Assembly (NCBI GenBank): GCA_030407315.1
Contig: JALQPE010001699.1
Coordinates: 1 to 64,000 of the forward strand
Source of the DNA: Asparagopsis taxiformis
Taxonomy: Eukaryota; Rhodophyta; Florideophyceae; Bonnemaisoniales; Bonnemaisoniaceae
Direction: 5' to 3'
DNA: 64,000 bases
Position 1 is the first letter of the stretch; the number at the start of each line of letters is the position of its first letter. The translations under genes were made by a program, and so were the position numbers. Positions 1 through 11,007 of this stretch are shown here, piece after piece. The notes beneath the pieces were generated by a model. That model was not told the DNA's origin and ran no database searches. It saw only the letters and a program-made list of their open reading frames with translations.

Positions 1-812
1 AACAGAGCGGAGCGGATACCGAATACCGATTAGCAGAAAAGGACCGGCGATATGTGCTCCATGTCTGTCCCCATGTCTACCCATGGTACCAAACTTTGCA
101 ACTGTGCTGCTCTTCTCTTCAATCTTCTCGCTACCATGGCCTAATGATAGGTGACGCAGCTCAATGACGTCGTCACTGAGTGACACGGCCACATAATGCA
201 AAGCACTTTATCACTCCAATATTTTCCTCCCCATCCACATCAACATGGCCATAGACACCGACGCGGACAAAGACACACAACATTAATTCCAAACAGCCCC
301 TGATCATTTCACTCCTGTTTGCTAATCTCCACATGTCTATCATCATTCACCCTTCCTTTTACACCCATCGTACTGTAAACAATGAATTGCAATCCAATTC
401 CGTTTTCTATTCCTCCTCTCTCTTCTATCTATCTTCCCACACACCCCATATTCCAAGCCCTTCTCCCTTCTCCCCTCGACACTTCCGCTAGCAATCACAG
501 CGCAGCTCCCACCTGCTCCCACAACCGCCAGTGTATACAATACTATACTCACCCAGTCATTCGTTCATTCATCAATTCACTCAGTCACCCATACAATCAA
601 GCGCTACATTGCATTGAACGAAGAAAGGTTTATACTTTCAGCCTGCCTGCCTGCCGTCACACACGACAAAGAGCACACCAGCTGATACCACAATGCCTTC
701 AAATAGCAAAGCAAAGCAACCAATTCCCTCCCTCCCCTTCCCACCCTCATCCTCCTCTCAAGCTTGCCGCTGTTCACACTCTCCTCAAACCAGCCAAAAC
801 AAATCTATCATA
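1..812. other. No supported gene; pyrimidine-rich stretch
   Basis: No convincing gene. From about 340 to 800 the plus strand is rich in C and T and poor in G, which leaves spurious open frames on both strands. It could be the leader or promoter of the small frame that starts at 813. Confidence 0.4.
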
Positions 813-1064
813 ATGGCTCAACAGCATGCACAAACACAAGCTCGCCCAGACTCCTCCCCCCTTCTACCCAACGAGCAGCGACTTCGCGAAGATCTCGAGG
901 AAATACAATGGTTCCTGAGAAATCTGTCGCAAGTCAACGAAGATGTAGGCGCGCAGGTTCCCCCACTGCGGAGAGCCTGCGAAAAATGCATCATTTCATT
1001 TTCCAGCTCATGTCGCGGGGGCGCGAGGCCTGGTACGCGCTTTGGGAGCACGTGCTGGACATAG
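813..1064 (+). CDS. Possible small protein, unrecognised
   Basis: An ATG at 813 follows a long C/T-rich leader and opens an 83-residue frame with a Gln-rich start (MAQQHAQTQ) and a helical segment around LREDLEEIQWFLRNL. An overlapping frame gives a more protein-like ending from about 960 to 1090 (MHHFIFQLMSRG, then EAWYALWEHVL), so a frameshift or small intron may join them and put the true stop at 1090. An AATAAA at 1169-1174 lies about 80-100 bases downstream and would suit a short transcript. I recognise no family. It could be chance. Confidence 0.25.
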   Translation: MAQQHAQTQARPDSSPLLPNEQRLREDLEEIQWFLRNLSQVNEDVGAQVPPLRRACEKCIISFSSSCRGGARPGTRFGSTCWT

Positions 1065-1174
1065 AATGTTTTCTTGTCACGGATGCGTAGCATCCCTACA
1101 TATGACGGGGAAGGTTGCATTGATTGTGGCCGGAATCGTTTTTGTAGTCATGTAATGAGTGACGAATGAATAAA

Positions 1175-1910
1175 TAAATGAGAAGAAACTTCTGTCCAAA
1201 CCCAAACGAGCCTTCTGTAGTTTTTTCTTTAAATCTGATCAGACGAGATCGGATCTCATACGTGCTGCAATGCTGACAATGTTAGATTATCCTCGGATTC
1301 GCACCTTCCCATACCCACAGTATTTTAGATAGCGTGACAGGTGGCCACACTAATATTGGTTCTCTGATATTTTTTTCAGACCACAACCTAAAGTTAATCT
1401 TAAGTTAATCAAAGCACCAGTGCCGGCCGGAACATGTAATTTTCAATTACAGACAGTTTAGATAATTAAAGTAGGTTTGAATTACTAGTAACTTGGAATA
1501 ATTACAATTACAAGTATGCAAAGTTCGGGTAACTAAAATTGAGGCTGAATGGGGGGTTCAAAGACACGCTGTCCTTCGGCTCATCGCCGCCGGCCAGCGC
1601 GCGACAGACCCGCTGAGACATGGCCGGGTCGAGGGACAGGCTGTCCCTAGAAAACTGGTGATGTCGTACTGTACGGTGCCGTTCTTGCAAACTAGATCGG
1701 GCCAATGCTATTCCACGCTATTTCCGGACGTTTACAGTGAAGCAAATCGCATTGTTGTACGAATGTATGGCCCCTGTTGTTCCTAGTCTGTTATATCTAT
1801 TTTTACCAGAAAAAAATTTGAGAAAAAATCAAAGACGTTTAATCAAGCAGCTAGCATGATATTCAAACTATTCGTAATTCAATGGATTCAAACGGGCCAA
1901 AAGCAAACTA
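1175..1910. other. Intergenic; GGACA...TGTCC motifs
   Basis: No gene. Two inverted motifs lie here: ACACGCTGTCC near 1564-1574 and GGGACAGGCTGTCCC near 1634. The 16-mer around GACACGCTGTCCTTCG recurs at about 16,052, at the base of the large inverted repeat. An A/T-rich stretch follows up to the protease gene. Confidence 0.4.
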
Positions 1911-3221
1911 TCAATTCTGGCTTCTACTAGGGCCAGCTCCTGTAGTCGTTGAGCGGCGATTGGCGCGGGGCACGACCTTTCCATGGTTGTGGCACCCCTG
2001 TCGCACACTAACCCAAGTTTCCGGGGCTTCTGGTGTCGTATTGCGCAACAAACGGAGGTTGGCTTTCACCTTACACGCGGCCCTATTTCTAGTTGCAAGG
2101 CGTCTGAAGCATTTTAGCTCCACACGCTTCACAAACGGGCCCCTTTTGTACTCATATTTAGCATGAATTTGGAAGTACTCCCCTTTGGCCGCACAAGCTG
2201 CCTGAAAAGCTTCCACCGAAACAACTTGTTCTCCAAATGCGAGAATATAAGAAATATCCGAATCGAAACGTAGATTGTTGCGGCCACCGTCGGTAGTGTC
2301 ACAGGGTAAGGGGAAACGTATTTTTAGAGTGATTAGATGTATAACATCCAAATCAGAGACACGAAGGCGGCGATTCGGGGCCAAATTTCGAGCTTGCGTC
2401 TCGTACGTTGCCACAACACACTTGAAGAATGCCAAAACAGCATCACGGCGTAAATCAGCGGTCAGCTTCTTAGCGTAGTCCATGAACGACATGTCGTTTT
2501 CTTGTAGATATTTCGTGTCCTCCATATATGTGAATGTAGTCAGGCCGCCAACGGTCAGTGCAAAATGACTGATAGTTGAAATAACGTAATAACCACAGCT
2601 ATTAACGTCCACGTGGGTCCTGTAATGTAGCACGTCGGTCATGTAGTTCGAGTTCATAATTTGCCACGTAGAACCTGTGATGGCATCTAAAACGGACTTC
2701 ACGACTGACAACATGTCTCCGAAACCTTGTGGTGACTGTTGACCAAGGCTATCGGCCCAGTAGATTCTTGCGGAACTGAAGCCTGGGAGCGACGAGTCGT
2801 TACTCGAAACAACGAGACACCAATGACGTTCATGGGCCATCGGAATGAGTACGGTACGAGTATCACTGCAACGTAGAAGTGGACTGATGCGGTCCACAAG
2901 GCCAGACAAGATGTTTTCTCTTAACGTCTTGTCTGCCTGCGTAGCAGCGCTGATGAACTTGACAGATGGCGACGGCGGGACGACCACAGTGCCCAATGGA
3001 AAGTCCATTTGTGAAAGGGCACCCAATAGAATGTGGTCATCCATCATGTGATCATTCCTCACTTGAAGTAGCCAATTGGGAACGAGATCGTTTGCGCTCC
3101 GTGCGCTGTCACTACTCTTGAAGATTTTCTCCACGTATTGACGGATATATTAGTTATCCGTGTCGACCCCAAGGGACTGGAGTCGACGTGTAGTGAGCGA
3201 CAGCGATGGAGTTCGGGACAT
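1911..3221 (-). CDS. Ulp1-like cysteine protease with C-terminal zinc-finger-like segment
   Basis: Likely a C48-family (Ulp1/SENP-like) cysteine protease. Numbered from the long open part that begins at 3134 (a GTG), the catalytic set is visible as His104-Trp105 in ERHWCLVV, Asp128 in YWADSLG and Cys180 in VNSCGYYV. The last 90 residues hold a Cys...Cys...His-x-His pattern (KCFRRLATRNRAAC, then GCHNHGKV) like the FLYWCH/GCM-type fingers of MULE-related transposon proteins. An ATG at 3221 lies in the same frame but is separated by a TAA at 3150-3152. A GT...AG segment of 39 bases spans this stop, so it may be a very short intron, a mutation, or untranslated leader with true initiation at Met30-Met31. 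It may mature a transposase complex or act on SUMO-like tags; this is inferred from other transposons. Confidence 0.7.
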
Positions 3222-3569
3222 CGTGGTGCGGCGGTAATAGATAGAATGTAATAGTAGATGTTACACTCTCTCAGCTGCCCCTTTTATGTTGTTCTTCTAT
3301 CGGACCTGTTCACTCCCTGCATAATCTTGGCAAGTCTATCGAGCTGTTAGTCTTCCTCATTACCGTAGAAATACACATACTGCATTCTCATTGGATATGA
3401 ACATATCCATCAATAATCGACGTCATGTACAAAAATAGTACTTAATTCTCATTGGACAAGGAGTTATCCTATTGCTATTTTCATCATGTACATTTTGGCA
3501 GTAATTTGAACAGCTCTCTAGCAAAATAGCCAGTAGATTCATCAAAATGAGTATACACCTCGATTTTAT
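3222..3569. other. Intergenic with short direct repeat
   Basis: No gene. ATTCTCATTGGA occurs twice (about 3385 and 3452), each followed by a short inverted TATCC motif. These might be promoter elements for the protease gene on the minus strand. I cannot say more. Confidence 0.35.
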
Positions 3570-4358
3570 TTATGATAACTGCTTCTCAATAGTACTGAGG
3601 GTCTTTCTTCTCTTTCCACCCAGGACTTCCCAACGGGCCTCAAAAGCCTCCACTGCTGTGCCCCACTGGACATCCGGTCCACTAAATATATCTGGTATAT
3701 CATCATTGAACGAACAAATTTCACGCATTAGCCGCTTGTATCGCTGGAACTTGCGTTTGTGGCCCGTTTTAGTCCATTTTGACTCAGTATACTGATCAAC
3801 GATCACTTTTCGCATGTCTATGTCGTTGAAAACACGCACTGGGTGGAACCCCTCTGCAGCGCTTCCGTGGCGCCATAATGACACGAGGCTTGATGCATCC
3901 TTCGGTGTTTTTGGAATATATGTTGCTTCCAATACTCGGCCCACAGATTTGAGTGTATTCGATGGCCCAGGAGTATCCACCGTAGCCTGATCCGCACTCC
4001 CTGATCCAAAGTGTGTCGTAGTCTGACCTATCGCATCAGATGTATCGTGGCCTGTTCTTGCGGGCATCCCAACGGACCTTGCCAAAGTTGGTACACCTCC
4101 TCCATTTGTTCTTCCACTATTTTTAGTTTTTCTGTCCCGGAGTAGCTCAAATCTAGAGAGTAGCTGGTTGGTCCATATTTCTGCGTCGTTGTTTCCCTCC
4201 CCCTTGTACATGTGTAGAGACCGGTTGATCAGCTTCTGGGCGTCTTCCTCTATAGACAACTGATCTGATAGTGACTCGGCCCTTACTTGTACTGGTTCAA
4301 TGAACCCTTCTCCACTGCCTCCTCCTTGAATTCGCTTACTTTCATTCCTTCGCTCCAT
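3570..4358 (-). CDS. GCR1_C-like DNA-binding protein of a Crypton-like element
   Basis: A 262-residue protein; the start is the ATG at 4358 (MERRNES), because the frame upstream opens only with GTG. The first half is polar and low in complexity. From about residue 145 the sequence fits the GCR1_C pattern found in Cryptons: SSLVSLWRHG, then G-F-H-P, then a tryptophan and the basic helix KFQRYKRLMREI near residues 203-214. The C terminus again has a Trp plus basic residues (VQWGTAVEAFEARW...KRRK). The likely role is binding element DNA beside the recombinase. The stop overlaps an AATAAA-like sequence. The family call rests on motif spacing and is moderate. Confidence 0.5.
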   Translation of the reverse strand: MERRNESKRIQGGGSGEGFIEPVQVRAESLSDQLSIEEDAQKLINRSLHMYKGEGNNDAEIWTNQLLSRFELLRDRKTKNSGRTNGGGVPTLARSVGMPARTGHDTSDAIGQTTTHFGSGSADQATVDTPGPSNTLKSVGRVLEATYIPKTPKDASSLVSLWRHGSAAEGFHPVRVFNDIDMRKVIVDQYTESKWTKTGHKRKFQRYKRLMREICSFNDDIPDIFSGPDVQWGTAVEAFEARWEVLGGKRRKTLSTIEKQLS

Positions 4359-5012
4359 ATCCCGGATGTAGTAGTAAACGCTATAGTTGAGTACCAAACA
4401 AGAATAAATCACTTCAATAGAAACTCATGAGTAGTATTTATCGCGAAAGTATGAACCCGTAACAATCAACGCTTAAAATAGAATCGTAACAGCAGAGATA
4501 GATCTAGTAACGGATAGTTGAAAGGTAGCAATCAAACTATCCGTTTTCTTCAGTTAGATTATCAACTAACTACTATGAATTTCTGATTGCGCTATAATAA
4601 CATATTAATATATACTAATTTTTTCACCTTAGAATAAGACTGAAATTATTCACAGGTGCTGTCTCGAACATGGCTTCAGGGTAGGGTTTGGAGTCCCATG
4701 TTCACGCTCCTGAGCCATTGAGGGCTTCCAGGGCGGGTTCATTTTTTGGCAATGTGTGCTGCGAAAACAAGTGCGTGGAGTTAGAACAGGCTGTCATTCC
4801 ACTCCGATCGTCATTCCAAATTCTCCACATTATAACTGAGGCCGATTTAGCTTACCTCAACTTATCATACCATTAGACAGCCTGTATTTCAGGATACATA
4901 AACTGACACTAGTTTGGTACTCTGCAATAGCACTGATAACAATAGATTGGAATCTAATTGTGGTCACTCACTCCCTGTGCGGCACATGTAACGACTTGTT
5001 TATTTTGCTTCT
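4359..5012. other. Intergenic of the Crypton-like cluster; hairpin
   Basis: No gene. An 11-bp hairpin stem (AACGGATAGTT, loop 15) lies at 4509-4545, with a second weak one just after. A motif close to TTACCTCAACTTATCATA at about 4852 recurs near 7145 and 7308. A reverse-strand AATAAA at 4999-5004 suits 3' end formation of the recombinase gene. Confidence 0.4.
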
Positions 5013-6365
5013 CTAGCTGTCACTCTCCTGTTCTGTCCGTTCCAATTGGACCGTATCAGCATGTCTCAGGAAATCTTCTATATTTGTGAACCTGGGGAGA
5101 TCTGGTGCACTGCAGTCGTTGTACGCTGCGCAGTAGTTTGCATATGCATTGGCCCCTGTCATGTGTATTTTTTCCATGACTTGTTCATCGCGTAGCCCAA
5201 GCGATCTGTACAGCTGAACCGCTCCCCGTTTGATTGAGTGGCCCGAGTACATAGTCAGATCTCCTGGGCCTACTCCACACATGCGTAGACGCTCTCGCAT
5301 GAACTCTGTGAACCTCTTCACGGGCTATGCTTCTTCCGGCCTTATCATATTCTTTTTGTCTACTGTACAGAACAAGTACCCGGGCCTGTTTCCACGTATA
5401 CCCAGCCAAGATAGAAGGGCCACGAATGGATCAGCGACGACAGCGCTTCGAATTCCAGAGTTTCCGGGCCACTCCTCCAGCCTATACTCTCGGGGCTTCG
5501 TAGAGTTTTTAATTGACTCAGTAATTTTAAGTAGCACACTCCCTGTACCTGTATGGCCCGGATCTATAGTTACATGCGATACTTTGAACTTTCGAACCTC
5601 ATCATACCTGAGGCCCAGATTCAGTCCTACTATCATGATTGCGTGTAGCAGTATATCTCGCATATCTATCTCTGATCCACAGCCCAACCAGAATCGAGAC
5701 GCGTGTGCGCACACTAGACCCATTGTAAGAGGCCTGGCCCATACCTTAGATCTATCAGATTGTGACAAGTGTACTCTATGCGATGCTCGTAGCTTCTTGA
5801 TATCCTCATTTCCTATCAGAGGGTTCCCACTTGCTAAACCTTCGCTCATATTCATACTCCACGGCCCACGGTGCCCTGCTTCTTCGTATACGACTCGTAA
5901 TCCTTGCACGAGAGCCCCTACAGATTCATCCGTCATAGCGTCAGGCTTCCCTATCCTGCAATACGTAGATATTAAATTTAGAACTATTTTAGATGAATCA
6001 ATTGTCACTCTCCCTGGGTCTTCTGATCCAATTTTCTCGGTAAACTCCTTCAGTAGCTTTGCAGCTCGGTTTTTGTTCTTGATAGACGACTTGGAAGACG
6101 CAATGCCGATGAGGGCCGTTTCCGGTAGTAAATTGGTAGCTGAAACTTCTTGAAATCTGTTACTAGCAGATGCATTTCCCCTCCCTATTCTATTCATAGA
6201 TTCCATTGCAATAAAGAAGAGAATTGAACCCACATTCAAATGTTTGTTAGTAGTGATATTGCTGATTGAGCCAAGTGCTCGGGTTGTGTACAAACTTCTG
6301 ATAGAAGATCCCTCTTTAGCTCTACTCCAGTACCCCTTTTTTCTCATATGCTTCCATCCATTCAT
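5013..6365 (-). CDS. Tyrosine recombinase, Crypton-like, with in-frame TAG
   Basis: Begins at the ATG at 6365. The frame is open for 346 codons, meets a single TAG at 5325-5327, then stays open in the same frame to 5013, giving about 450 residues. Box I is GLRYDEVRKF with Arg253. After the TAG comes the box II region SGHSIKRGAVQ, where the position usually held by the catalytic Arg of H-x-x-R is Lys and Arg follows it. Then comes HMTGANAYANYCAAY, with candidate nucleophile tyrosines and Met in place of the usual Trp after His. The enzyme would catalyse integration and excision of the element. The TAG separates box I from the rest, so without readthrough the product is dead. The altered box II residue also suggests decay or an unusual subfamily. 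Confidence 0.65.
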
Positions 6366-8545
6366 AGATCTAGACTATTCCATACCAAAATGAACGCAAA
6401 CTAAACCAAGATTTCTAGAAGGTTACATTTTTCCCATTGCTAGTTCTTACTGATCGATAGTATACAAAGTAATTGCGGATAGCTCACAGCAACCGGCATT
6501 CTACATTCAAAGCTCTAGAAAATCTACATTCTATCGTACTCAGTCCGTAAGTTCTACCATTTCATCATTTATTGCATGTTTGGATGAATGAATAATGGTT
6601 AGGTTTAACGGTGCGAAATGCCTTGATAATGACCCTAGTAATATTATACCATTTTTCGCACCCTTTGTCGCACCCTCCTACCCTAATTTTTTGAATAATT
6701 TGATGTGGTAACGTTGCAGAGCCCATATTCGCACCCCCTTTTTCTCAGTCATCATTGGCTACGAAAACATATTTTTTTTATATTTTAGGGTATCCCCACA
6801 GTATCCCTCCTTACAGTATCAGTTGCACATTTCGATGTGGCGATGGACTCGATTTCTTCTTTTGCGTTTTTCTCAGTGAAGATGGAGAGATAGAACCCCC
6901 TTTCTTAGTGCCTTCAAGAGGGTCAATAAAAAACTGGTGCTATAACGTAGTATTTGTATGCATTTCCGGGACAATATTGCCTACTATGATAGATGGTGCT
7001 ATTAGAGAAAATGTGCCATTGCGTGATGTACAGTGAAGCTTGTTTAGCTCTCCAACTAGCACTGTGCTACACTTAGACAAATTTGCTTACAGTATCAGCC
7101 CCACAGTATCCCCCTATTGTGCCTCACGTGTGGCGGCCATTTTTTAGTTACCCGAAGTTATCATACGTTGGCCAATTGCCGTTCAGTTCGTGAATAACCC
7201 TAAATTACATACTAGTTTCCGTAATTGTCCCAGACTAATTTATTTCATTGCTGTAGCTCGGGATGCATTGCTGTATGTTTGGCCCTACTAGAACACCTTT
7301 TTATACTTACCTCAAGTTATCATATTTGGGTTGATCGCAATTACAATTTTATACTGGGCGAAGAAATTGAACTAAACTAAATTACATTGGTGCTGCCGTG
7401 CATATTCGCTGGAGCGAGGCACCAATGCACCGGTGCAATTTTATCTAAAGTTTCCTTTTTTTTTCTATTTTCCATTAAAAACCTAATCTATAGCATTGCT
7501 GTCAGCTCGCCGACGGCGGGTGCGAGAAATCTACTGTCACGCTGCAGCGGTGGGTGTTCGCACCGTCCAAAATGCACCCTCCGCGACTGCGTGACAGCTT
7601 TACTAACTTTACTTCATTTTTGTTGCGGTGCGAGTTTGAGGTAATGAGGGTCAGATCAATGCGTGCACGTCTGGTCTGTGTTTCATCCCCGATTGTGAAC
7701 AGACCATTCGTTCTTCTGCGGATGTGCGCTTCAAGGTGTCGTAATGGCAGCAACACCTGTGTTAAGACATTTTGAAATCATGAACAAACCGGTCGTGGAC
7801 TCCTTGGAAAGTCAATTGGAGGCCAATGTCGAAGAGGGGCATGAATAGTGAGATTGGCAGACAAGTACTTACAGACAGACAGACAGACAATCATCAGCGC
7901 ATTGGTAGTTGTACAGAGGCTGTGCAGGGTGTACGTATGCGTTTGGGATGAGAAGAGGAGGTTGAATGAAATCAACACTGTAATAGGGATACCTGTGAAT
8001 GGCAAGGTGAAGAAGCGTGAGCAAAAAGTTTCTGTACTACCGGAAGCGGTGCTGGGAGATCACGTCCGTCTTCTCGGGAATGCGATTATGTCTACACAGT
8101 GAAGTAGTTGAACTGACGAAATGTGCTTCGCGCGTGTGTCCCTGTGTCACACCGTTGGCGTTGGAGCGCTCGGTGCTTCGTGTGAGCTATGATGCGGCCT
8201 CGTTGTCATTGCAAGTTTGTAGAGGTGTAATGAACGAATTGCTTTTGGAATGGACCTACAAGTGTGCGACAAATTCTGGGAGTTGGAAAGGTTTATGTGA
8301 GGGCATACAAGAAGCTTGGAAAGTTTCTGCTGATTCAGATTTCGTCATGCTGTATAGTTAGTATGTGGTGAACAATGGGAAAGGTTTTAGTAGCGTGAAG
8401 ATGGAGCTACCAATTTTGTCACATGGTGGAGATACACTGGGGCTGGTTTTGAGGGGTTTATTCTGATGTAAATGAGATGGGTTACTCCTTGATACCATTT
8501 ACTCCGACGGTTCTGTGGTCCAGTGCCGGTTTAAATATCCGTGTA
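6366..8545. other. Intergenic, no supported gene
   Basis: About 2.2 kb without a credible gene. Frames here are short and lack recognisable motifs. Repeated short words occur: ACAGTATC in two nearby blocks (about 6797 and 7090), CGCACCC several times near 6658-6735, and TTACCTCAAGTTATCAT near 7308, as in the Crypton-like cluster. An eroded transposon end is possible. Confidence 0.4.
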
Positions 8546-8570
8546 CCCTCCCTGAAGGGGTAATTTGGAA
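8546..8570 (+). repeat. Left terminal inverted repeat, pogo-like copy 1
   Basis: Starts CCCTCCCTGAAGGGGTAATT, preceded by TA at 8544-8545. It matches, inverted, 13,324-13,348. Confidence 0.85.
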
Positions 8571-8982
8571 ATTGGAATAATTTGGAACACTTTGGCGACA
8601 AAAGGATGTGTACGTAACTGCAGTGCATCCAGAAACACATGCAATAAAGCAATAGAGCTTTCAGTCAGTTATTGAAAATATACTCAATTACATTAGTTTA
8701 TTCATGAGAACAAGGAAAACGACCAAAAAAACAAAAATTGATCAAAAATATCATTTTTATTAGTAAATTGACCAAATCGTCAAAGATCCAGTATTTGATC
8801 AAAGACCGACCTATTTCCTAATTCACGCATGTCTTCCTGAGCACTAGATGAACTCCGAAAAGATCTGTTCCTCTAGAAAATGCTTCATAGCGTATAAATA
8901 GAGTCTTTTACCTTGTACAACAGTATCAACACTCTCTCACCACACTCATAACCCTTTCATATCACTAATCTTCAATTTTCCA

Positions 8983-10230
8983 ATGATGCAACGCTCCGAT
9001 GAATTCCGCGCCTTGCGCATGCTTTCTGAAGTATCTGAGGAGCGCAGGGAGCGAACTACGGCGTACCAAGACCGCCCACGCTCAGAGAGCGCAGATGAAG
9101 ACAAGTCATCCAGCCCCGTGATGGATGGATTTTTCGAGGAAGAAGGCGCAGAAGCTATCAAACAGATAACAAATTTTACACCATCCGAATTTGGATCTCT
9201 CTGGAAGACTATTGCTAATCATGTGAAATCCAAGTGGAACGTTGGAAGAGGCCGCAAGTCTGACCAAGAACCAAAGGACGTCTTGTTCATGACTCTTTCA
9301 GTACTCAAGCACGGGGACACGTGGGATTACATGGGGAGGATGTTCAAAATCAAGGGCCCAACATTTGAGAAGCTTATCATGGGGTTCCTCAAAGTGGTGT
9401 CAGGAGAGCTTTATAAGGTGCTCGTGGCTAAACTAAGGGCCAAATACATTATGGAAAAAGAGATTGAAGAAAACAAAACGTTTTCCAAATTTCCATACTG
9501 TAGGTATGCCACTGATGGCACATTCCAGCAGACGACTCGCCCAACTGGAAATATACAGGAATCTAAGCCATACTTTAGCGGCAAGCACAAGCTGTACGGG
9601 TACAAGGTTGAAGTTTCAGTCATTCCACGTGGCTTTGCCATTGGGTGCACTACGCACTTTGCAGGGTCTATTAATGACATTGATATATTTTATGACAACC
9701 TTGAATTTCATGAACTGGCATTGCAGAAAAATGAATCATCCGAGGTGAAAGATGATGGATATATTGTTGCAAAATATCCCGATCAGTGGGGCATACTAGC
9801 AGACAAGGGATATCAAGGAGCGGCGCATCACATCAGGCTGATTCATCCGATGAAAAAGCCTACCAGTCGGGACCTTTTCCTCAGTGAGATACAGATGAAC
9901 AATGAGATCTCAAGTGACCGCATCATCGTAGAAAATTTTTTCAGTCGTCTGTCTAGCCTGTGGGGTGTGATGACTAACAAGTACATGTGGAGGGAAGACA
10001 GCTACGATATGATATTTGAAATGTGCCTTGCACTGACTAATCTGCATATCAAGTTCAACCCACTTCGTGCTGAAGATTTGTCGTTCTATGATGCTCTTCA
10101 GAATTACTTGTATGACATAGGATCTCAGCGGGCACAGAAGAGGCGCAATTCGCAGAGGTCTTATAGGCGTAGAACTATGCGTAGGCTTACAATGGAGTTT
10201 GAGGAGGAGGATGGTGATGACATCATTTAG
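8983..10230 (+). CDS. PIF/Harbinger-type (DDE_4) transposase
   Basis: An intact 415-residue frame from the double ATG at 8983. The DDE_Tnp_4 fold is visible: first Asp178 in YATDGTFQQ, second Asp274 in ILADKGYQG and Glu317 in IIVENFFSRL, with the typical YFSGKHKLYGYKVEV block between the first two. The C terminus is strongly basic (RAQKRRNSQRSYRRRTMRR) and then acidic, suiting DNA binding and nuclear import. The enzyme cuts and pastes its own element. The Myb-like partner protein usual for Harbinger elements is not seen here, so the copy may depend on another in trans. It lies inside the pogo-like element and is the only intact transposase in this part of the window. I could not define its own terminal repeats. 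Confidence 0.85.
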   Translation: MMQRSDEFRALRMLSEVSEERRERTTAYQDRPRSESADEDKSSSPVMDGFFEEEGAEAIKQITNFTPSEFGSLWKTIANHVKSKWNVGRGRKSDQEPKDVLFMTLSVLKHGDTWDYMGRMFKIKGPTFEKLIMGFLKVVSGELYKVLVAKLRAKYIMEKEIEENKTFSKFPYCRYATDGTFQQTTRPTGNIQESKPYFSGKHKLYGYKVEVSVIPRGFAIGCTTHFAGSINDIDIFYDNLEFHELALQKNESSEVKDDGYIVAKYPDQWGILADKGYQGAAHHIRLIHPMKKPTSRDLFLSEIQMNNEISSDRIIVENFFSRLSSLWGVMTNKYMWREDSYDMIFEMCLALTNLHIKFNPLRAEDLSFYDALQNYLYDIGSQRAQKRRNSQRSYRRRTMRRLTMEFEEEDGDDII

Positions 10231-11007
10231 ATAGATCGCAGCCCACCTGCATTGATAGCAAGTAGATGAGGGTAGAAATCTCTAGAAGTGATATCCTGGG
10301 GTTATACGAAACACAAATTTGATCAAAAGTAGTTTAAGGGATCTGACATGTCCTGGGGGGAAAAGAGTTGTTGGATCCATCGCGGAAGCTGAATTTTGGA
10401 AATGGCGTTGAGCCGTTCGTTGTACTGTAAGGGGGCTAGTAGTGCGCATGAATTGGTGGACCAGAGAGATTCATGCGTGACGAATGCAACGAACTTTGTG
10501 CCGTACACACATTTCACCCCCCAGTACAAGTCATCCATATGACAGCATTTACCCAGGACCAGGCATCTCATTGAGATTTGAACTCGAGACCAATGCCCGA
10601 GCACCACTTTCTGATTTTGGATTATTCGCCAATAATATAAGAACAAGTTACAGGTCATCCAGCAGACCAGCGTGCCAAGGGTTTGCTCAAGATCTGGAAA
10701 GTTTCTAAGATATTTAATTTTTGATTAGGTTTTCCGTAATTTCTAAAATAATGAGTGTTTTCGAGAAAGAGTCAATCTATGCTCAAAAGCTATATTTATA
10801 GGAAATCACACAGTTCTACTCGAAATGACTCCGTATTTAGGAAATAACTTGATCTTTAATTGAAGTCTAGGTAACTGAGTTTGCGGTCTAATAGGAAGAT
10901 GCAAATGGGCGCCATCTGCATCTACATATTGATTCAAATATAGAGTTCTGGGGGCCACGCGTCATACAATATTCTTTCCAGCACTCTTGAACCTTCCGTC
11001 CAACACA
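10231..11007. other. Intergenic between nested Harbinger gene and pogo remnant
   Basis: Must contain the right end of the Harbinger insertion and the rest of the pogo 5' region. I see no clear terminal repeat. A segment near 10,560-10,610, read on the minus strand, holds a box-B-like GAGTTCAAATCTC, but no tRNA fold is evident. Confidence 0.35.

Larger units (their letters stand above)
1911..6365 (-). mobile_element. Putative Crypton-like element (three genes)
   Basis: Three genes on the same strand are read in the order tyrosine recombinase, GCR1_C-like DNA-binding protein, Ulp1-like protease. Cryptons are DNA transposons that use a tyrosine recombinase and often carry a GCR1_C domain, here on a separate gene. 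Ulp1-type proteases are frequent cargo of several eukaryotic transposons. The ends are not defined: I found no terminal repeat or target duplication, as expected for Cryptons, so the coordinates cover only the genes. Single in-frame stops in two of the three genes suggest that the copy is decaying. Confidence 0.55.

Noticed and set aside
6755..8361. Several frames of 60-115 codons
   Set aside because: A/T-rich intergenic DNA; products lack any recognisable domain and overlap one another on both strands.
10545..10630. A tRNA-like box B (GAGTTCAAATCTC, minus strand)
   Set aside because: No acceptor stem or anticodon arm can be folded around it.
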